Source: Niveispirillum sp943371025 | Lineage (GTDB): Bacteria > Pseudomonadota > Alphaproteobacteria > Azospirillales > Azospirillaceae | Direction of reading: 5' to 3' | NCBI GenBank assembly: GCA_943371025.1 | Contig: CALRTC020000003.1 | Coordinates: 248,001-312,000, forward strand | DNA length: 64,000 nt | Shown: piece after piece, positions 39,690 to 47,573 of the stretch | How positions within the stretch are numbered: the stretch's first letter is position 1 | Layout of the letters: each line of letters opens with the position of its first letter | Program-made: the position numbers and the translations under genes | The notes under the pieces: generated by a model | Seen by the model: only the letters and a program-made list of their open reading frames with translations | Database searches by the model: none | What the model was told of the DNA's origin: nothing

Positions 39690-39870
39690 GTCTCGCCTCC
39701 CCTGGATTGGCCTTGTCATCGGCCGCATTATGTGACTTTCATAACAATACCAACGGCAGCGATCAAGCCGGTAGCCAACCAAAATGTTCGCGCCGAGAAA
39801 TTCATCGAAGTGGGGTGTGTTCCATGGTCCGTGTCAATGCGGCGGCAAGCGCCGATGAAGGGGCTGCGGC

Positions 39871-41028
39871 ATGAAGGCCTTTATCCATGATGCGGTGCGG
39901 ACCCCGCGCGGCCGGGCGCATGCCAGCGAAGGCGGGCTGGCGCGGTTCAGTCCCGGTGACTTGCTGGGATTGTTGACCGGGGCGCTGTCGGACCGGGGGC
40001 ATGATGCGCGGGACCGGGCAGACCTGATGATCGTTGGGTGCGTGGGGCAGGTCGGCGCGCAGGGTGGGCACATCGCCATGGTGGCGAAGATGCGGGGCGC
40101 CGTGCGCGACGACATGCCGGTCCATAGCATCAATAATTTCTGCGCGTCGGGCCTGTCGGCCATCGGGCTGGCGGCGGCGCAGGTGGCTTCCGGGCAGGCG
40201 CGGTCGGTGTTGGCCGGCGGGGTGGAGATGCTGTCGCATGTGGCTTTCATGGCCGACAATGCCGATTATTACACGGCCAGCGACCTGCCCCCCGTCCGCC
40301 GCTATATCCCCGTGGCGCTGGCGGCCGACCTTCTGGCCATGAAGCTGGGCGTGACGCGGGCGGAAATGGATGAAGTCGCCCTGATGTCGCAGGAACGGTC
40401 GGCGGCGGCCGAAATGCGGCCGGCCTTGTGCGCGTCGCGCATCACCATCGGGGATCTGTCGCGGGAGGAATTGCCGCGCCCGACGACCGCCGACAGCCTG
40501 TCCGGCCTGCGCCCTGTCTTCTCCCGGCTGGCGGGGCAATATCGCGACGCGCTGGACGGCGCGCAGATCGACCACCGGCACACCGTCGCCCATGCCCCGC
40601 CCATGGCGGACGGTGCCGCGCTGGCCGTGATCGGCGGGCCCGAGGGCGATCGGCCGCCGCGCGCCCGCGTCCTGGCCTGGGCAGAAGCTGGCGGCGACCC
40701 GCGCGACAGCCTGACCGCCGGCTTCACGGCCATGGACAGGGCCCTGGACCGCGCCGGACTGAAACTGGCCGATATGGACCGGGTGGAGTTCATGGAGGCC
40801 TTCGCCGTCACCATCGCCGCCTTCCTGCGCGACCGCGATATCGACCGGTCCCGCGTGAATGTCGCCGGCGGCCATCTGGCCAAGGGGCACCCGATGGGCG
40901 CCACGGGTGCCATCCTGCTGTCCACACTGCTGGACGCGCTGGACGAGGGCGGCGGCACGCTGGGGCTGGTGGTGGCGACGGGCGCGCAGGGTGTGGGTGT
41001 GGCCATGGTGGTGGAGCGGCTGTCATGA
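39871..41028 (+). CDS. Thiolase-family protein lacking the C-terminal catalytic Cys
   Basis: 385 aa thiolase fold. The nucleophilic Cys is present (INNFCASGLSA, about residue 91), as is the active-site His in GGHLAKGHPMGATGA. The C-terminal proton-shuttling Cys, normally in a CxGGGxG motif, is missing; the segment reads VVATGAQGVG. The NEAFA-type motif is FMEAFAVTIAAF. It may be a degradative thiolase with altered chemistry or a non-condensing paralog. Overlaps the next gene by 4 bp (ATGA). Divergent from an acyl-CoA synthetase. The ATG at 39871 begins with the usual VRTPRGR context. Confidence 0.85.
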   Translation: MKAFIHDAVRTPRGRAHASEGGLARFSPGDLLGLLTGALSDRGHDARDRADLMIVGCVGQVGAQGGHIAMVAKMRGAVRDDMPVHSINNFCASGLSAIGLAAAQVASGQARSVLAGGVEMLSHVAFMADNADYYTASDLPPVRRYIPVALAADLLAMKLGVTRAEMDEVALMSQERSAAAEMRPALCASRITIGDLSREELPRPTTADSLSGLRPVFSRLAGQYRDALDGAQIDHRHTVAHAPPMADGAALAVIGGPEGDRPPRARVLAWAEAGGDPRDSLTAGFTAMDRALDRAGLKLADMDRVEFMEAFAVTIAAFLRDRDIDRSRVNVAGGHLAKGHPMGATGAILLSTLLDALDEGGGTLGLVVATGAQGVGVAMVVERLS

Positions 41029-41957
41029 CCATGTCTCGCCGGACCCTGCCGGGCCTGTCCCTGCCCGTGATGGTGGCGCCCATGTTCCTGGTGTCGGGCG
41101 TCGATCTGGTGGTGGCTGCCTGCCGTGCCGGCATGGTGGGTGCCCTGCCGGCCCATAATTGCCGCACGACGGCGGAGCTGGACCAATGGCTGGGCACCAT
41201 TGCCGGCAGCCTGCGGCCGGGTGCGGATGGACCCTGGGCCGTCAATCTGGTCACCCATGCCAGCAACAGCCGGCTGGCGGATGATCTGGCGGTGCTGCAC
41301 CGGCACCGGCCGCCCATCGTCATCACGGCGCTGGGCAGTCCCAAGCCGGTGATGGAGGCGGTGCATGCCTATGGCGGGCTGGTCCTGGCCGATGTCATCA
41401 GCATGGGGCTGGCGGCCAAGGCGGTGGCGGCGGGTGTGGATGGGCTGGTCTGTGTCTCGGCCGGGGCCGGCGGGCATACGGGCTTTCTGTCGCCCTTTGC
41501 CTTCATCGCGGCGGTGCGGGCCTTGACCGACGGCATCCTGTGCGTCGGTGGCGGCATTGGTGACGGGGCGGGGGTGGCGGGCGCCATTGCCGCCGGGGCC
41601 GATCTGGCCCTGCTGGGCACCCGCTTCATCGCGGCGGCCGAAAGTCTGGCCGCGCCGGACTATAAGCGCATGGTGGTGGAGGCCGGGATCGACGATCTGC
41701 TGGTCAGTGCCGCCATCACCGGCACGCCGGCATCCTGGCTGAAGCCGTCGCTGCTGGCCAATGGCTATGATCCCGCCGATCTGGATAAGCCGGCGACGCG
41801 CGACTATGGCGGCGACGCGGCCAGGCGCTGGAAAGATCTGTGGGCGGCGGGGCAGGGGGTGGGCGGCATCCGCGCCGTGGAACCCGTGGCCGCCATTGCC
41901 GAAGACTTGCGCCGCGACTATGCGGCGGCTGTGGGCCGGCTGGGGGCAGGTGCTTAG
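41025..41957 (+). CDS. Nitronate monooxygenase family protein (FMN-dependent)
   Basis: 310 aa TIM-barrel flavoprotein of the NMO/2-nitropropane dioxygenase family. The FMN/catalytic region CVSAGAGGHTGFLSPF is around residue 150; GGGIGDGAGVAGAIAAGAD and LLGTRFIAAAES are the phosphate-binding and following segments. NMO-family proteins oxidise alkyl nitronates, and relatives include enoyl-reductase-like proteins. Coupled by ATGA to the thiolase, so it probably acts on the same acyl chain or on a side product. Cytosolic. True substrate unknown. Confidence 0.83.
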   Translation: MTMSRRTLPGLSLPVMVAPMFLVSGVDLVVAACRAGMVGALPAHNCRTTAELDQWLGTIAGSLRPGADGPWAVNLVTHASNSRLADDLAVLHRHRPPIVITALGSPKPVMEAVHAYGGLVLADVISMGLAAKAVAAGVDGLVCVSAGAGGHTGFLSPFAFIAAVRALTDGILCVGGGIGDGAGVAGAIAAGADLALLGTRFIAAAESLAAPDYKRMVVEAGIDDLLVSAAITGTPASWLKPSLLANGYDPADLDKPATRDYGGDAARRWKDLWAAGQGVGGIRAVEPVAAIAEDLRRDYAAAVGRLGAGA

Positions 41958-42031
41958 GGGGTTCCCACGGCGGGGCTTTGGCGCTAAGGCTTTGGCCCTT
42001 CGCCGACCGGTCCAATCCAGGGAATTCCGCC

Positions 42032-42739
42032 ATGCGCCTTGTCCGCCTGATCGCCAATCTGGGCTATGGCAGCCAGCGCGACGTGAAGATGCTGCTGAAG
42101 GATGGCCGGGTGACGCGGGCCGATGGCACCGTGCTGTCCGATGGCGACAAGGCCGAGCATGCCGATATCCGCATCGATGGGGAGGCGTTGGACCCGCCGC
42201 AGGGCAGCGTGCTGATGCTGCACAAGCCGGCGGGCTATACCTGTTCCACCAGCGACCCCGGCCGTATCGTCTATGAATTGCTGCCGGAGCGGTTTGAATA
42301 TCGCAACCCGATCATCGCCCCCGTGGGCCGGCTGGACCGGGACACGACAGGCCTGCTGCTGCTGACCGATGATGGCCAGCTGCTTCACCGCATCATCTCC
42401 CCCAAGGCCCATGTACCCAAGGTGTATGAGGCGGAACTGGCCCGGCCGTTGACGGGGGAGGAAGGAGCGGTATTCGCCACCGGCACCCTGATGCTGAAGG
42501 GGGAGAAGACGCCGCTGCTGCCAGCAAAGCTGGAAGTGTTGGGCGAGACCCGTGCGCGCCTGACCATCCATGAAGGCCGCTATCACCAGATCCGCCGCAT
42601 GTTCGCGGCCGTGGGCAACCATGTGGAAACGCTGCACCGCGTTTCCATCGGGGCGCTGACGCTGGGCGATCTGGCAGAAGGCGAATGGCGCCTGCTGGAT
42701 GCGGGCGAGATGATGAAGGTTTTCGCCCCGCCCGCCTGA
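42032..42739 (+). CDS. rRNA pseudouridine synthase (RsuA/RluB/RluE/RluF type)
   Basis: 235 aa. A short S4-like N-terminal domain (MRLVRLIANLGYGSQRDVKM) precedes the pseudouridine-synthase core. The catalytic Asp is in PVGRLDRDTTGLLLLTDDG, and LMLHKPAGYTCSTSD and EGRYHQIRRMFAAVG are family motifs. The length and the R-L-D-x-D-T-T-G-L-L form match the RsuA/RluBEF group, which modifies one uridine of 16S or 23S rRNA. Which position cannot be read from sequence. The ATG at 42032 is preceded by a weak ribosome-binding site. Confidence 0.87.
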   Translation: MRLVRLIANLGYGSQRDVKMLLKDGRVTRADGTVLSDGDKAEHADIRIDGEALDPPQGSVLMLHKPAGYTCSTSDPGRIVYELLPERFEYRNPIIAPVGRLDRDTTGLLLLTDDGQLLHRIISPKAHVPKVYEAELARPLTGEEGAVFATGTLMLKGEKTPLLPAKLEVLGETRARLTIHEGRYHQIRRMFAAVGNHVETLHRVSIGALTLGDLAEGEWRLLDAGEMMKVFAPPA

Positions 42740-42757
42740 GTTGGATGACCGGTGCGC

Positions 42758-42898
42758 TTACTTCTTGGCGCCGTCGGCGCTCTTCTCGATGGCCTTGCCG
42801 GCGCTCTTGATATCCTTGCCGACGCCTTCCACCGTGTTGCAGGCCGACAGGGACAGGGATGCTATGGCCAGGGATGCGATGATCAGGGCGTGTTTCAT
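42758..42898 (-). CDS. Entericidin-like small lipoprotein (46 aa)
   Basis: 46 residues: signal MKHALIIASLAIASLSLSAC with lipobox LSAC, then NTVEGVGKDI and KSAGKAIEKSADGAKK, which is the entericidin A/B pattern (NTxxGxGxDxxxxGxAI). Entericidins are small envelope lipoproteins, proposed to form an antidote/toxin pair in enteric bacteria. In alphaproteobacteria they are usually single and of unknown role. Convergent with the pseudouridine synthase gene. The upstream region (42900-42945) is A+T-rich and probably holds its promoter. Only one copy is seen, so no toxin/antidote pair here. Confidence 0.85.
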   Translation of the reverse strand: MKHALIIASLAIASLSLSACNTVEGVGKDIKSAGKAIEKSADGAKK

Positions 42899-42962
42899 TG
42901 GCCTATCCGTTGTTTAGTGACTATCAATTCCGATTAATCCCTTATCGCAAAATCAGGCGCCG

Positions 42963-43727
42963 ATGTCCAAGCCACCGAAAGTGAAGGAAGCGAAGGTACG
43001 GGTCGATCAGGCCCTGGTCGACCGTGGCCTGGCCGAGAGCCGGTCCAAGGCCCAGGCCCTGATCCTGGCCGGCCTGGTCTATGCCGACACCCGCCGCATC
43101 GATAAAGCCGGCGACATGGTGCCGGAAAGCCAGCAGCTGAACGTCAAGGGGCAGGACCATCCCTGGGTCAGCCGTGGCGGGCTGAAACTGGTCAAGGGGC
43201 TGGACCAGTTCGCCATCGACCCCACGGGCTTTATCGGCATCGATGTCGGTGCGTCGACGGGTGGTTTCACCGACGTGCTGCTGACGCGCGGGGCTGCCAA
43301 GGTCTATGCGGTGGATGTGGGGCATGGGCAACTGGCCTGGAAGCTGCGGGAAGACCCGCGCGTCGTGGTTCTGGAAAAGACCAACGCCCGGCACCTGACG
43401 GCGGAGATCATCCCCGACCCGGCCGATATCGTCGTCTGCGATGCCAGCTTCATCGGTCTGGAAACCGTGCTGCCGGCCGCCATGGCATTGACCAAACCCG
43501 GCGCCTTTCTGGTGGCCCTGATCAAGCCGCAGTTCGAGGTGGGCAAGGGCCGCGTCGGCAAGGGCGGCGTCGTGCGCGAACCGGAACTGCATCAGGAAGT
43601 GTGCGACCGTATCCAGGCCTGGCTGGCGGGGCAGGCGGGCTGGACCGTGCTGGGCGTCGCCGAAAGCCCGATCACGGGGCCGGAAGGCAACAAGGAATTC
43701 CTGATCGGCGGGCGGCGGGAAGGGTAA
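42963..43727 (+). CDS. tlyA: TlyA-family rRNA 2'-O-methyltransferase
   Basis: 254 aa. The N-terminal S4 RNA-binding domain (VRVDQALVDRGLAESRSKAQ, residues 12-31) is followed by a Rossmann methyltransferase with the SAM motif GIDVGASTGGFTDVLL. The FtsJ-like K-D-K-E catalytic set is plausible: Lys in SRGGLKLVKGL, Asp in VCDASFI and Lys in LIKPQFE. TlyA methylates the 2'-hydroxyl of cytidines in 16S (C1409) and/or 23S (C1920) rRNA; its length here is usual. It is convergent with amn. No dxs gene, a common neighbour, is next to it. Confidence 0.9.
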   Translation: MSKPPKVKEAKVRVDQALVDRGLAESRSKAQALILAGLVYADTRRIDKAGDMVPESQQLNVKGQDHPWVSRGGLKLVKGLDQFAIDPTGFIGIDVGASTGGFTDVLLTRGAAKVYAVDVGHGQLAWKLREDPRVVVLEKTNARHLTAEIIPDPADIVVCDASFIGLETVLPAAMALTKPGAFLVALIKPQFEVGKGRVGKGGVVREPELHQEVCDRIQAWLAGQAGWTVLGVAESPITGPEGNKEFLIGGRREG

Positions 43728-43751
43728 CCCCGTCCCGCCGTCATTGTCCCC

Positions 43752-45263
43752 TTACTGGAACGCCGCTTCGGCAAAGCTGCGCAGTTTGCGGCTGTGCAGC
43801 CGTTCCAGTCCGTAATCGCGCATGATCTCCATGGCCCGCATGCCGATGGCCAGATGCTGATCCACGCGTGCGCGGTAGAAATGGTTGGCCATGCCGGGCA
43901 GCTTGATCTCCCCGTGCAGCGGCTTGTCCGACACACACAGCAAGGTGCCGTAGGGCACGCGGAAGCGGAAGCCATTGGCGGCCACCGTTGCCGATTCCAT
44001 GTCCAGCGCGATGGCGCGGGACTGGCTGAAGCGCTGGACCGGCTCGCTATGGTCGCGCAGTTCCCAGTTGCGGTTGTCGATGGTGGCGACGGTGCCCGTG
44101 CGCATGATCGACTTCAGTTCCCAGCCGGACAAACCGGTCACTTTCTCCACCGCGTCCTCCAGCGCCACCTGCACCTCGGCCAGGGCCGGGATGGGCACCC
44201 AGGTCGGCAGGTCGGCGTCCAGCACCTTGTCCTCGCGCACATACCCATGCGCCAGCGCGTAATCGCCCAGGCGCTGCGTGTCGCGCAGGCCGGCGCAATG
44301 GCCCAGCATCAGCCAGACATGCGGGCGCAGGACCGCGATATGGTCGCTGATCGTCTTGGCATTGGACGGGCCGACGCCGATATTGACGATGCTGATGCCA
44401 TTGCCGTCGGCGCGCTTCAGGTGATAGGCGGGCATTTGCGGCAGGCGGGCCACCTTCTGCCCCTCCGGCGCCCGGCCGGGATGCACTTCCTGGTTCCAGG
44501 TGACGTGATCGCCCGGTTCGATGAAGGCCTCATACTGCCGGCGATAGGCCTGGGTGGCCGGATCGTCCGACGGTTCCATCATCTCCAGCCCGCGGCGCAC
44601 GAACTCGTCAATGTAAAACTGATAGTTCGTGAACAGGACATAGTTCTGGAAATGGTCGGGCTTGGTCGCCGTGTAATGCTTCAGCCGATGCAGGCTGTAA
44701 TCCACACGCGGGGCCGTGAACAGGGCCAGCGGCCGCGGCGCCCCCGGCGGGGTGATGTGCGTGCCGTTGACGATGCTGTCATCCATATAGACCAGATCGG
44801 GCAGGTCGAAATAATCGCGAAGCTGGTCAAGCCGCTCCGGCGTCAGGTCGCCTTCGACATGCATGCCCTCAGGGTACGCGAACTGGATGGGGATGGGCGT
44901 GTCGCTGACCCCCACTTCCAGCGGCACGCCATGGTTCTTCACCAGCAGCGTCAACTGATGATGCAGATAATGGTCGAACAGGTCAGGACGGGTGACGGTG
45001 GTGCGGAAGGTACCCATGCCATGGACGAAACCATAGGCCAGACGGCTGTCGACGCGCGGTTCGCTGGTCATGCGGACCTGGATGAAGGGGTAGCAGGCGC
45101 GAACACGCCCCCCCAGATCATCGCCACGGGCAAAGGCGGAAAACCGGTCACGCAGATATTCAACGGCCTGATCATACAGCGCCCGGACACGGGCATAAGC
45201 GCCATCAGCGTCGGCAAAAGTCTGCACCGACGGGTCAGTAACCGAATTTTTGGAGGAAATCAC
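43752..45263 (-). CDS. amn: AMP nucleosidase
   Basis: 503 aa AMP nucleosidase; hydrolyses AMP to adenine and ribose 5-phosphate in purine salvage and adenylate control. The N-terminal AMP-binding domain (YPFIQVRMTSEPRVDSRLAY) precedes a nucleoside-phosphorylase-like domain with SIVNIGVGPSNAKTISDHIA, MLGHCAGLRDTQRLGDY, the purine-binding ALDMESATVAANG (Met-Glu-Ser) and CVSDKPLHGEIK. I infer a GTG start at 45263 because GAAGGAGC precedes it by 7 bp; an in-frame extension to 45389 overlaps a dispersed inverted repeat. E. coli Amn is 484 aa, so length is right. Convergent with tlyA. Confidence 0.9.
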   Translation of the reverse strand: MISSKNSVTDPSVQTFADADGAYARVRALYDQAVEYLRDRFSAFARGDDLGGRVRACYPFIQVRMTSEPRVDSRLAYGFVHGMGTFRTTVTRPDLFDHYLHHQLTLLVKNHGVPLEVGVSDTPIPIQFAYPEGMHVEGDLTPERLDQLRDYFDLPDLVYMDDSIVNGTHITPPGAPRPLALFTAPRVDYSLHRLKHYTATKPDHFQNYVLFTNYQFYIDEFVRRGLEMMEPSDDPATQAYRRQYEAFIEPGDHVTWNQEVHPGRAPEGQKVARLPQMPAYHLKRADGNGISIVNIGVGPSNAKTISDHIAVLRPHVWLMLGHCAGLRDTQRLGDYALAHGYVREDKVLDADLPTWVPIPALAEVQVALEDAVEKVTGLSGWELKSIMRTGTVATIDNRNWELRDHSEPVQRFSQSRAIALDMESATVAANGFRFRVPYGTLLCVSDKPLHGEIKLPGMANHFYRARVDQHLAIGMRAMEIMRDYGLERLHSRKLRSFAEAAFQ

Positions 45264-45382
45264 TGTGCAAGCTCCTTCGAGTTTGCACTTCCTTATGCGC
45301 CAAACCGGGGGGGCTTGGGAAGAGGAGATTTTGTGACGGTCAGGGCAATCGGGTGAAGGGCTATAGTCATGCAAAGGGTTCT

Positions 45383-45491
45383 CCGTCATCCCGGCGAAGG
45401 CCGGGATCCAGATAGAGCCGCGTCAGCGGCGACATGACTCAAACAGCGCGCCGACGCGCGCGCTGGATCCCGGCCTTCGCCGGGATGACGG
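45383..45491. repeat. Long inverted repeat with 29-bp arms
   Basis: Arms at 45383-45411 and 45463-45491 are exact complements (the first begins CCGTCATCCCGGCG). Each arm also has internal dyad symmetry (CCCGGC-GAAG-GCCGGG), and a 51-bp GC-rich loop lies between. It occupies the gap between amn and the methyltransferase gene. This type of repeat is common in alphaproteobacterial genomes (established family, recalled). Confidence 0.85.
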
Positions 45492-45552
45492 TGCTCCAAT
45501 TTCGGGATGGTTCTCCTGTTCATCCGATTGCCCTGTTGTGACGGTGCCCCGG

Positions 45553-46410
45553 TCAGACCCGTGCCGTCAGCATCCAGCAATTGGCGCGCAGCGCATCCTT
45601 GCGCCGATGCAGATAGCGGCGGTTCAGGCTGTCGGGGCTGTGCAGTTCGACCTGATGGAAGCCCAGGGCCTGGACGCAGGCGCGTAAGTCAGCAGGATCG
45701 AAGGCGGACAGGAAGGGCTCCCCTTCCGCAGCGACCCGCTGGGCCACCAGCTTGCCGACGGCGCGTTCAATTGGATTCTGCAAATCCGGTGACAGGCGGA
45801 AATCGAAGGTAATGCTGGTCCCGGCCGGCCGGCCCGCCACAAAGCGCAAATTGTCCATGATGGCGGCGTCGGTCAGGTACATGGTGACGCCCAGCCAGGA
45901 GAAGCAGGCGGGCTGCGTGTCGTTGAATCCGGCCGCCGCCAACCCCTGCGCCAGATTGGACTGTGCGAAATCGACGGGGGCGAAGGTCAGGTTGTTCGGG
46001 ACCGGAATGCCGGCATCGGCCAGCATCTGCCGTTTCCAGACCTGGGTGCCGGGATGGTCCATCTCGAACACGCGCAGGATCGCATACGGGTTGCGGTAGG
46101 CGAAAGTGTCCAGGCCGGCCCCCAGCACGACATATTGGCGGACGCCATCGGCCACGGCGTCGGCCAGCACGTCCTCGGCCAGACGGCTGCGCACCACAAG
46201 CCCGGCGCGCAAACCCCGGGGCAGCGGGTCATTGTGCGGGAACGGGTCGTCGCGCAAGGCCGCCTCGGCTGCCGGGCCCAGGATGGGTAGGGCGACGGGG
46301 TCATCCAGTACGATCGGCTCGTCCAGCAGGGAATGGACGGCGCGCAGGGTGGCAACCCGGAGCGCGGTGCGGCTGGGCTGTCCGGTCCGGACAATGCTGT
46401 CAGCCGCCAT
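45553..46410 (-). CDS. SAM-dependent methyltransferase, LCM/PPM-like family
   Basis: 285 aa class I methyltransferase of the leucine-carboxyl/O-methyltransferase-like group. The SAM motif is QYVVLGAGLDTFAYR around residue 95, with the acidic second motif VFEMDHPGTQVWK. The later GVTMYLTDAAIMDNLRFV is also conserved in this family. N-terminal SRTALRVATLRAVHSLLDEP is typical. Cytosolic. Members methylate carboxylates of secondary metabolites, but most bacterial ones are uncharacterised. It lies between a long inverted repeat and ftsY, in the same direction as ftsY, and is probably expressed separately. Confidence 0.8.
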   Translation of the reverse strand: MAADSIVRTGQPSRTALRVATLRAVHSLLDEPIVLDDPVALPILGPAAEAALRDDPFPHNDPLPRGLRAGLVVRSRLAEDVLADAVADGVRQYVVLGAGLDTFAYRNPYAILRVFEMDHPGTQVWKRQMLADAGIPVPNNLTFAPVDFAQSNLAQGLAAAGFNDTQPACFSWLGVTMYLTDAAIMDNLRFVAGRPAGTSITFDFRLSPDLQNPIERAVGKLVAQRVAAEGEPFLSAFDPADLRACVQALGFHQVELHSPDSLNRRYLHRRKDALRANCWMLTARV

Positions 46411-46436
46411 ATCGCCGTTTCCCTTTCTGTGGTGGG

Positions 46437-47573
46437 TTACTCCAGCCCGACCAGGGCCCTGGTAAAGCCCCGAGCCTCGAACGGGCGCAGGTCATAGACG
46501 CCTTCGCCGACGCCGATGGCGTGGACCGGCAGCTTGAACCGTTCGGCCAGCGCCACCAGCACGCCGCCGCGCGCCGACCCGTCCAGCTTGGTCAGGATCA
46601 GGCCGTTGATGGCGACCATGTCCTTGAACACCTCGATCTGGCTATGCGCGTTCTGGCCCGTAGTGGCGTCCAGCGTCAGCAGGGTCGTATGCGGCGCCTC
46701 GGGGTTCAGCTTTTTGATGACGCGCACGATCTTGCGCAGTTCTTCCATCAGCCCGGCCTTGTTCTGCAACCGGCCGGCCGTGTCGATCAGCAGCACGTCG
46801 GCCCCGGCGGCCGTCGCCTGCTGGACCGCGTCATAGGCCAGACCGGCGGCATCGGCCCCGGTTTCGCGCGACACGACGGGGCATTCCGTCCGCTCGCCCC
46901 AAATCTTCAACTGCGCCACGGCGGCGGCGCGGAAGGTGTCGCCGGCGGCCAGCCAGACCGTTTTGCCCTCGTCCCGGAACTGGCGGGCCAGCTTGCCGAT
47001 GGTCGTGGTCTTGCCCGTGCCATTGACGCCGACCAGCAGGATGATGTGCGGCTTCTTCGACGGGTCGATGACCAGCGGCTGGGCCACCGGCTCCACGATC
47101 TTCTGCAATTCGGTGGCGAGGTAATCCTTCACCTCGTCGGCCGAGACTTCCTTGCCAAAGCGGGTCTTGGCCAGACCGGCCGTCAGGCGGGCCGCCGTCG
47201 CGGGGCCCAGATCGGCCCGGATCAGCAGTTCCTCCAGCTCCTCCAGCGCTTCGTCATCCAGCCTCGATTTGGTGAAGATGCCGGTGATGCCCTCCGTCAG
47301 GCGGCTGGTGGATTTGGACAGGCCGTCCTTCAGCCGGGCGAACCAGCTTTTCTTTTCCGGGCGGTCTTCCAGCTCCGGCAGGGCGGTGGAGACAGGCTCC
47401 GTCACGGTCGGCGGCGCGACCTCGGGCACCGGGGCGGCCACCGCCTGCACCGTTTCGACCTCTGCCGTCACCGGCGCCGGCGTGACCACGCTTTCCACCA
47501 CGGGGGCGGGTACCGGGGCCGCTGGCGGGACGCTGGGTTGCGGGGCCGGCTTCTTCTTGAACCAGTTCAGCAT
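46437..47573 (-). CDS. ftsY: Signal recognition particle receptor FtsY
   Basis: 378 aa GTPase that receives SRP-bound ribosomes at the inner membrane. An N-terminal Pro/Val/Glu-rich A-domain (about 70 residues) precedes the N domain (from FARLKDGLSKSTSRLTEGI) and the G domain: GVNGTGKTTTIGKLAR (P-loop), LAAGDTFRAAAVAQL, VLLIDTAGR and ILTKLDGSARGG. It overlaps mtaB by 1 bp (TGATG), the third gene of a dapF-mtaB-ftsY operon typical of Rhodospirillales. Length and domains are ordinary. Confidence 0.96.
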   Translation of the reverse strand: MLNWFKKKPAPQPSVPPAAPVPAPVVESVVTPAPVTAEVETVQAVAAPVPEVAPPTVTEPVSTALPELEDRPEKKSWFARLKDGLSKSTSRLTEGITGIFTKSRLDDEALEELEELLIRADLGPATAARLTAGLAKTRFGKEVSADEVKDYLATELQKIVEPVAQPLVIDPSKKPHIILLVGVNGTGKTTTIGKLARQFRDEGKTVWLAAGDTFRAAAVAQLKIWGERTECPVVSRETGADAAGLAYDAVQQATAAGADVLLIDTAGRLQNKAGLMEELRKIVRVIKKLNPEAPHTTLLTLDATTGQNAHSQIEVFKDMVAINGLILTKLDGSARGGVLVALAERFKLPVHAIGVGEGVYDLRPFEARGFTRALVGLE

